A DNA stretch of 37,803 nt from Nitrospira sp. ST-bin4 (GTDB taxonomy: Bacteria > Nitrospirota > Nitrospiria > Nitrospirales > Nitrospiraceae): contig MSXM01000079.1 in the NCBI GenBank assembly GCA_002083565.1, positions 11,152-48,954 on the forward strand, written 5' to 3'. Below are positions 33,285 to 37,803 of this stretch, piece after piece. Position numbers and translations under genes: made by a program. The stretch's first letter is position 1. Each line of letters starts with the position of its first letter. The notes under the pieces are model-generated. The model did not search any database. It saw only the letters and a list, made by a program, of their open reading frames with translations, and was not told where the DNA came from.

Positions 33285-33519
33285 GCGCCAAATCGGGCGA
33301 CAAACATTTTCTTGACATAAAATGCCTGATTCGGTACCGTTTCAGCTCCGTTGTCCTGACGGAATATGCGGAACCGTAGCGGGGCGACGAAGGAAAGACA
33401 TTCAACTGGGTGTGATACGTGCCGCAGTCGTTGGTCTGCGTAGAACATTCTTGAATCATGATTGCTGTTCAAAAGATTACGGGCTTTGTCTTCAATTCTG
33501 TACGAAGGAGGGACGAGGT

Positions 33520-34038
33520 ATGAAAAGGAAAATCGTTCTAGCCGCAGTCGCGCTGTTCTCTGCCGTCGGCTTGCTGGCGGTCGAATCTGCCTTGGCTGCC
33601 GGTCCGATCGAAAAATTAGGTCTGGCCGATGCGGTCGTCGGTGGAAAGCCGCTCAAGGCTGAAGCCGCTGCGAAGACGCTCCAAGGCCGTGTGTGGTCGC
33701 AATGGGCGGATAATCCGGACGGAGAGCTGTTGTTCGGGATTCAATATTGGAATACAGGGGAGCCGTCATCCGGCTCGTCGGGCGGGCGATCATCGACGAT
33801 GCTGGATGTGAAGCCACCCGATCCATTATTGACCTGCTGTTCCTGGGGATTTGCCGGCGGCACCGAAAAGAATAACTCCTATTCCGGCTGGTACCACGCG
33901 GCTACGACCGTGCGGTTAGCCGTGAAGGATAAGGCCCTGATGGATCAAATCATCAAGGCGTCACAGGAACTCGTCGCCATGGAAGTGACCTTGGACGGTC
34001 GGACGATCACCGGCTTCAAGGTGATCAAAGGCGACTAA
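33520..34038 (+). CDS. exported hypothetical protein (172 aa)
   Basis: I do not recognise the family. A clear signal peptide (residues 1-27: KRKIVLAAVALFSAVGLLAV then ALA) directs it to the periplasm. The mature part includes a Gly/Ser-rich turn (SSGSSGGRSS), paired cysteines C105-C106 (LTCCSWGF) and a closing beta-rich segment (LVAMEVTLDGRTITGFKVIK). AAGGAGGG precedes ATG 33520 with 7-8 bases spacing; the longer frame upstream is rejected. It is 54 bases ahead of a second exported protein and is probably co-transcribed with it up to the terminator at 34780. Confidence 0.8.
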   Translation: MKRKIVLAAVALFSAVGLLAVESALAAGPIEKLGLADAVVGGKPLKAEAAAKTLQGRVWSQWADNPDGELLFGIQYWNTGEPSSGSSGGRSSTMLDVKPPDPLLTCCSWGFAGGTEKNNSYSGWYHAATTVRLAVKDKALMDQIIKASQELVAMEVTLDGRTITGFKVIKGD

Positions 34039-34092
34039 GGAGTAGGCACGAGCGGATTATTCTATCCTCGCATGTGTTTGAAGGAGGACGTG

Positions 34093-34758
34093 ATGATGAC
34101 CCTGCAGAAACAAAGTGGAGCGGCAATTGCAGCTCTGGCATTGGTAGCCGGTATGGCCTCGACCGCATTGGCTATTGAATCGTTCCAGGAGCGGTTTGAG
34201 TGGGGGGACATGAGCAAGCCCACCACGATTCAGGGGCGCGTGATCGTGCTCGACCCCTACGATGAAGCCGTCTGGATCAACGTGTCCGTATACGGCGGAC
34301 CGGCAGAAAGCGGGTTGTACTGGCAGAAAGTCCATCCCGGTAAGAACTTGAAGTTTTATGCCGACAAAGGCGCATGGGCAGAGTTGAAGAAAATGGGGCG
34401 TCCGCATGCGGGGCCGGCCGCGGCGAAGGAAGTGCCTCCGGGCAGCACAACAGACTTGATTGAGTTTGTCGCCACAGAAACCGAACAGAACCACCGGGTG
34501 ATTTCCTCGGTCAAGAAACTCCCCGAGGTGGCTGGGAACATCGGCAAGCCGCTCAGCATGTCCGCGCTTCGGTTGAAGGAATGTGCGGGAAAGAGCGAGA
34601 ATGATGCAGCCTGTGCTGGGGCGAAACGCGGGCTCAACACCTCGCCTGTGTCTCCGGATGGAGACAACGTCGGTATGCAATATGATGTGATGCTCCCGGG
34701 AGGAAAAACTCTCGGCGGTTTGATTCCCACGACGGCGCAGTACAATCAGCCCCACTGA
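34093..34758 (+). CDS. exported hypothetical protein (221 aa)
   Basis: A signal peptide (about residues 1-27, ALALVAGMASTALA) is followed by a domain of unknown type. Recognisable local features are TTIQGRVIVLDPYDEAVWIN (a beta-strand pair), YWQKVHPGKNLKFYADKGAW, and two Cys in ECAGKSENDAACAGAK that could form a disulfide. AAGGAGG lies 5 bases before ATG 34093 and 8 before ATG 34096, so either may be used. It follows the preceding exported gene closely and the two likely share a function, but nothing in the sequence says which. Confidence 0.78.
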   Translation: MMTLQKQSGAAIAALALVAGMASTALAIESFQERFEWGDMSKPTTIQGRVIVLDPYDEAVWINVSVYGGPAESGLYWQKVHPGKNLKFYADKGAWAELKKMGRPHAGPAAAKEVPPGSTTDLIEFVATETEQNHRVISSVKKLPEVAGNIGKPLSMSALRLKECAGKSENDAACAGAKRGLNTSPVSPDGDNVGMQYDVMLPGGKTLGGLIPTTAQYNQPH

Positions 34759-34779
34759 TCGTACGTGCGAGCAGGTATG

Positions 34780-34821
34780 AAGGCGGTCACTCTTGACTGG
34801 GAGTGGCCGCCTTTCTTTTTT
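34780..34821 (+). terminator. intrinsic terminator, overlapping the mutS 3' end
   Basis: A 13-bp stem (34780-34792 with 34801-34813, core AAGGCGG, one G-T pair) with an 8-base loop is followed by a T-run to 34821. It ends the exported-protein transcript. On the other strand it covers the last codons and stop of mutS. Confidence 0.85.
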
Positions 34822-37465
34822 CCTGGCGGCCGTTACCCGGTTGGACCATGCGTTGCAGTTCAGCCAAGCGGTTGAGTGCATCGAGTGGTGTCATGGAAAA
34901 CAGGTCGATCTGTTTAACCTCCTCGATCACGGGATGGGGCTGTGGCAGGGGGGGCGGTGCCTGATCGGGTTGTTCTCGGACTGATCCTGCGATGGAAGAC
35001 TCCGGCTGTTCCAGCTGCGTCAGGACCGCTTGCGCCCGTTCGATCACAGATCCGGGGAGCCCCGCCAGTTTGGCCACGTGAATACCGTAGCTCCGATCGG
35101 CCCCTCCCGCGACAATTTTGCGGAGAAAGACCACGTCCCCATCGCGCTCTTGGACCGCGACCCGATAGTTTTTGATTCCTTCGCGCTGACACTCCAGCTG
35201 CACCATCTCATGGTAGTGCGTGGCGAACAGAGTACGCGCGCCGAGGCGCGTCCGGTCATGAATGTATTCCGCCACTGCCCACGCAATGCTGAGCCCATCA
35301 TACGTGCTGGTGCCACGGCCGATCTCATCCAACAGGATCAGACTTCGCTGCGAGGCGCTATTGAGAATATTTGCGGTTTCTACCATCTCCACCATGAAAG
35401 TGCTCAGGCCGCCGGCCAGATTGTCCGAAGCACCTACGCGGGTAAAGATGCGATCCACCAGTCCGATCTGCGCGCTGGCAGCCGGGACAAAACTGCCGAT
35501 TTGGGCCATGAGGACGATCAAGGCCACCTGTCTGAGGTAGGTGCTTTTACCCGCCATATTGGGTCCGGTTAAGATCAGCAGGCGGTTGTCATTCAGATCC
35601 AAGATCGTATCATTGGGAACGAATGCTCGATCGTCGCGAAGCTGTTCGACCACGGGGTGGCGTCCGTTGCGGATGGCGATGCTGCCGCTCTCATCCACCT
35701 CAGGCCTCGTGTAACGATTCAGCGCGGCGGTTTCGGCGAGCCCGGCGACGACATCGATCAACGAAAGGCTGCCCGCCATGGCATCCAGACGAGAGGCTTC
35801 TTGCGCCAAGCGCCCTCGGAGTTGAGCGAAGATGTCTTGCTCAAGCGCCAGCAATCTGGCCTCCGCTCCAGTCACCTGTTCTTCGAGCGCTTTCAGTTCG
35901 GGAGTCATGAACCGTTCGGCATTGACGAGAGTTTGTTTGCGGATGTAGTCGGACGGAACGCGGCTGAGATTGGCCTTCGTCACTTCGATGTAGTAGCCGA
36001 ACACCTGGTTGTATCTGACTTTCAATGAGTCGATGCCGGTACGTTCACGCTCGTTGAATTCAATCCCGGCGATCCACTGTTTCCCTTCTTTGCTCGCTTT
36101 GCGCAGTTCATCGATGCCGGCATGGTAGCCGTCCCTGATGAAGTTTCCGTCGCGAACCGATGGAGGGGCGTCGGGCTGGATGGCGCGCTCGATTATCTCG
36201 TACAAGTCGCGCCCGTCATCCCACGACGAGCGGGCCTCAACGAGCAATGCACTCTGAAGCGACGCAAGTCTGGATGCAATTTCAGGCAACACGGACAGGG
36301 ATTGCTTCAAGGCAAGGAGTTCGCGGGGACCCGCATAGCCCAATACGATACGGCTGCCGAGCCGCGCGATATCCTGCACCTCACGCAGTGCGGCGCGCAG
36401 GGCCACACGCTCCTCCAGGCGGTCCTTCAGCTCTCCCACCGCGTCCAGTCTGGTGCGGATCGGTTCGCATTGAATCAAAGGCCTGATCAGCCATTGTCGC
36501 AGCAGCCGGCTGCCCATGGCCGTGACCGTACGGTCCAGCACGGCCGCGAGAGCAGTAGAACGCGACTCCGGTGCACTGTCTCCAAAGGCCATCGGTTTGA
36601 GGATTTCCAAATTGCGAAGGGTGGCGGCGTCCAGATGCATGGCGTCATGACTTCTGCGAACCATCATTCGCCGAATATGGTCCAGCGGGGCAGCCGGTTG
36701 CGTTTCGCGAAAGTAATGCAAGACGGCGCCGGCTGCCTCCAGGCCGACGGTCAGATCCGCGCACCCGAACGCATCAAGCGACTGGACACGGAATTGATCC
36801 AGCAAAGACCTCGCACTCTGGCGCCGATCGAACGAAGCGGCTGGTCGTTCGCACACGCGCGTTCCCTTGATTTGATCAAGCCAAGCGGCCGTGTCATGGT
36901 CCAGTCCAGCCGGGAATAACACCTCGCGCGGGTCAAGCCTCGCCAGCTCGTCCAGCGCGAGTGCCACCGCCTGTGGACCATGTAATTCCGTCACCCAGAA
37001 CTCGCCCGTGGAGACGTCAATCGCCGCCAGTCCGATTACCGCCGGCTGCGCCGATACCGGTTGGAGAGACAGTGCAGCAAGATAATTCGATTCGGCCGGG
37101 GAAAGCATCTCTGTATCGACGAGGGTACCGGGTGTATAGAGACGCACGACTTCCCGGCGCACCAGCCCCTTGGCCAGCTTGGGATCTTCAACCTGCTCAC
37201 AAAGCGCGACGGTCCGCCCCGTCTTGAGTAGCTTGGCGATATACCCGGTTGCCGCATGATAGGGGACCCCACAGAGGGGAACCGGATCGGGACTGTGCTT
37301 ATCACGGGATGTGAGTGCGATCGAAAGGAGTCGTGAGGCCACTTGCGCGTCCTCGTAAAACATTTCATAAAAGTCTCCGACGCGAAAAAACAGGATGGCT
37401 TCCGGATAGCCCCGCTTGATGTCCCGATACTGCCGCATGAGGGGGCTTGTGTCCTGGTCAATCAT
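34787..37465 (-). CDS. mutS: DNA mismatch repair protein MutS
   Basis: MutS recognises mismatches and small loops and recruits MutL. The 892-aa protein is full length. F32-Y33-E34 in GDFYEMF is the mismatch-intercalating Phe-x-Glu motif. Connector, core and clamp domains (about 130-590) follow, and the ATPase has Walker A GPNMAGKST at 634-642 and Walker B plus signature LLDEIGRGTSTYDG at 711-724. The helix-turn-helix dimer region and a short Pro-rich tail end the protein. ATG 37465 overlaps the stop of the upstream lapA-like gene by 8 bases, so the two are coupled. MutL is not in this window. Confidence 0.97.
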   Translation of the reverse strand: MIDQDTSPLMRQYRDIKRGYPEAILFFRVGDFYEMFYEDAQVASRLLSIALTSRDKHSPDPVPLCGVPYHAATGYIAKLLKTGRTVALCEQVEDPKLAKGLVRREVVRLYTPGTLVDTEMLSPAESNYLAALSLQPVSAQPAVIGLAAIDVSTGEFWVTELHGPQAVALALDELARLDPREVLFPAGLDHDTAAWLDQIKGTRVCERPAASFDRRQSARSLLDQFRVQSLDAFGCADLTVGLEAAGAVLHYFRETQPAAPLDHIRRMMVRRSHDAMHLDAATLRNLEILKPMAFGDSAPESRSTALAAVLDRTVTAMGSRLLRQWLIRPLIQCEPIRTRLDAVGELKDRLEERVALRAALREVQDIARLGSRIVLGYAGPRELLALKQSLSVLPEIASRLASLQSALLVEARSSWDDGRDLYEIIERAIQPDAPPSVRDGNFIRDGYHAGIDELRKASKEGKQWIAGIEFNERERTGIDSLKVRYNQVFGYYIEVTKANLSRVPSDYIRKQTLVNAERFMTPELKALEEQVTGAEARLLALEQDIFAQLRGRLAQEASRLDAMAGSLSLIDVVAGLAETAALNRYTRPEVDESGSIAIRNGRHPVVEQLRDDRAFVPNDTILDLNDNRLLILTGPNMAGKSTYLRQVALIVLMAQIGSFVPAASAQIGLVDRIFTRVGASDNLAGGLSTFMVEMVETANILNSASQRSLILLDEIGRGTSTYDGLSIAWAVAEYIHDRTRLGARTLFATHYHEMVQLECQREGIKNYRVAVQERDGDVVFLRKIVAGGADRSYGIHVAKLAGLPGSVIERAQAVLTQLEQPESSIAGSVREQPDQAPPPLPQPHPVIEEVKQIDLFSMTPLDALNRLAELQRMVQPGNGRQEKRKAATPSQE

Positions 37466-37796
37466 CCGCGACGTCCTGTGAAGGCCCCGGCGACGCCGGG
37501 GGGCGGTCGGAGGTGTTCTCGACGGACCGGCGAAGCCGTTCGAGGTCTACTTCGGCCTCTTGCAGCGCCTTCGTTTTCCGTCTCAGCTCGATACGGCTCC
37601 GCACCCATGGGGGAAACAGTAAAATGGCTGCAACCAACAGCCCAACCACGAAGCCGGCCATGATGGGCTTGTAGACGGGCGTCGAGGCCTCCAGCAATCC
37701 AAAAAAGTATCGAAGGGTGACCTCTTGTTCCTGATTTTGAAGAAAGAAGGCCAGCGAGAGCAGCAAGAGAATGCCGACTAAAATCAATCGAATCAT
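37458..37796 (-). CDS. LapA-domain membrane protein
   Basis: A 112-aa protein of the LapA (DUF1049) type. Two membrane helices lie at about 2-20 (LILVGILLLLSLAFFLQNQ) and 44-64 (IMAGFVVGLLVAAILLF), with the family NQEQEVTLRYFFG segment between them. A basic, coiled-coil-like cytoplasmic tail (RRKTKALQEAEVDLERLRRS) follows. In E. coli LapA works with LapB in regulating LPS synthesis; no LapB-type TPR gene is visible here, although the window ends 7 bases before this start. The end overlaps mutS by 8 bases. Confidence 0.85.
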   Translation of the reverse strand: MIRLILVGILLLLSLAFFLQNQEQEVTLRYFFGLLEASTPVYKPIMAGFVVGLLVAAILLFPPWVRSRIELRRKTKALQEAEVDLERLRRSVENTSDRPPASPGPSQDVADD

Positions 37797-37803
37797 CGAG
37801 CCG

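Noticed and set aside
33322..33519. N-terminal extension of the first exported protein
   Set aside because: The strong ribosome binding site and signal peptide begin at 33520; the extension would hide the signal peptide.
33237..33519. Possible riboswitch in the leader of the exported-protein genes
   Set aside because: Only short stems of 4-5 bp were found and no known class was recognised.
36122..36919. 265-codon plus-strand open frame
   Set aside because: Antisense to the core domain of mutS; no recognisable protein features.
1..37803. CRISPR array, tRNA, rRNA, insertion sequence or integrase
   Set aside because: Looked for by eye on both strands. No regular 25-40 base repeats, cloverleaf or transposase-like protein was seen. 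A tRNA scan would be needed for full certainty.

Overview
The window reads as one stretch of a bacterial chromosome: densely coded, fairly GC-rich, with long co-directional runs. No rRNA, tRNA, IS element, integrase or CRISPR array was seen. The gene set is Gram-negative and free-living: lipoproteins, an outer-membrane barrel, a LapA-like protein, a possible hopanoid-modifying radical SAM enzyme, a cupredoxin and a cellulose synthase. Overall it resembles the Nitrospirota, possibly Nitrospira. That is an impression from gene content and style, not proof.

Layout. 1-375 is the 3' end of a radical SAM enzyme, possibly the hopanoid C-3 methylase HpnR. 852-3649 is the tldD-tldE protease pair behind an extended -10 promoter. 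3919-8473 holds a coiled-coil protein, a secreted TPR protein, a LOG/TIGR00725 protein, an exported MsrA and a lytic transglycosylase. 8638-9923 is a class I/II aminotransferase, preceded and overlapped by a 42-codon mini-ORF that resembles the enzyme's own N-terminus. 10251-14400 has a lipoprotein and corA on the plus strand, then leuC-leuD plus a small membrane protein on the minus strand. 14569-15039 is a MEKHLA protein. 15041-19053 (minus) is a small cellulose locus: a CBS-pair protein, a BcsA-type synthase with two PilZ-like segments, and a BcsS-like barrel. 19203-23227 is a set of small genes: lipoprotein, cupredoxin, 2[4Fe-4S] ferredoxin (minus), DUF192, Rieske protein, chagasin-like inhibitor and D-amino-acid transaminase.

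23334-33236 is the conserved transcription/translation/RNA-decay cluster rimP-nusA-infB-DUF503-rbfA-truB-rpsO-pnp-M16 peptidase. It is insulated upstream by a clear intrinsic terminator and has a structured leader before pnp. 33520-34758 encodes two exported proteins of unknown function. 34787-37796 (minus) is a lapA-like gene overlapping mutS.

Most of the window is housekeeping, and I found no obvious new defence or mobile system. The observations most worth a second look are these: the aminotransferase mini-ORF; the bcsA-bcsS spacer with mutually exclusive RNA helices; the second PilZ segment of the synthase and the G9 tract upstream of it; the rpsO-pnp leader; short-period 7-bp and 9-bp repeats in intergenic gaps; and the unusual copper-site motif of the cupredoxin.
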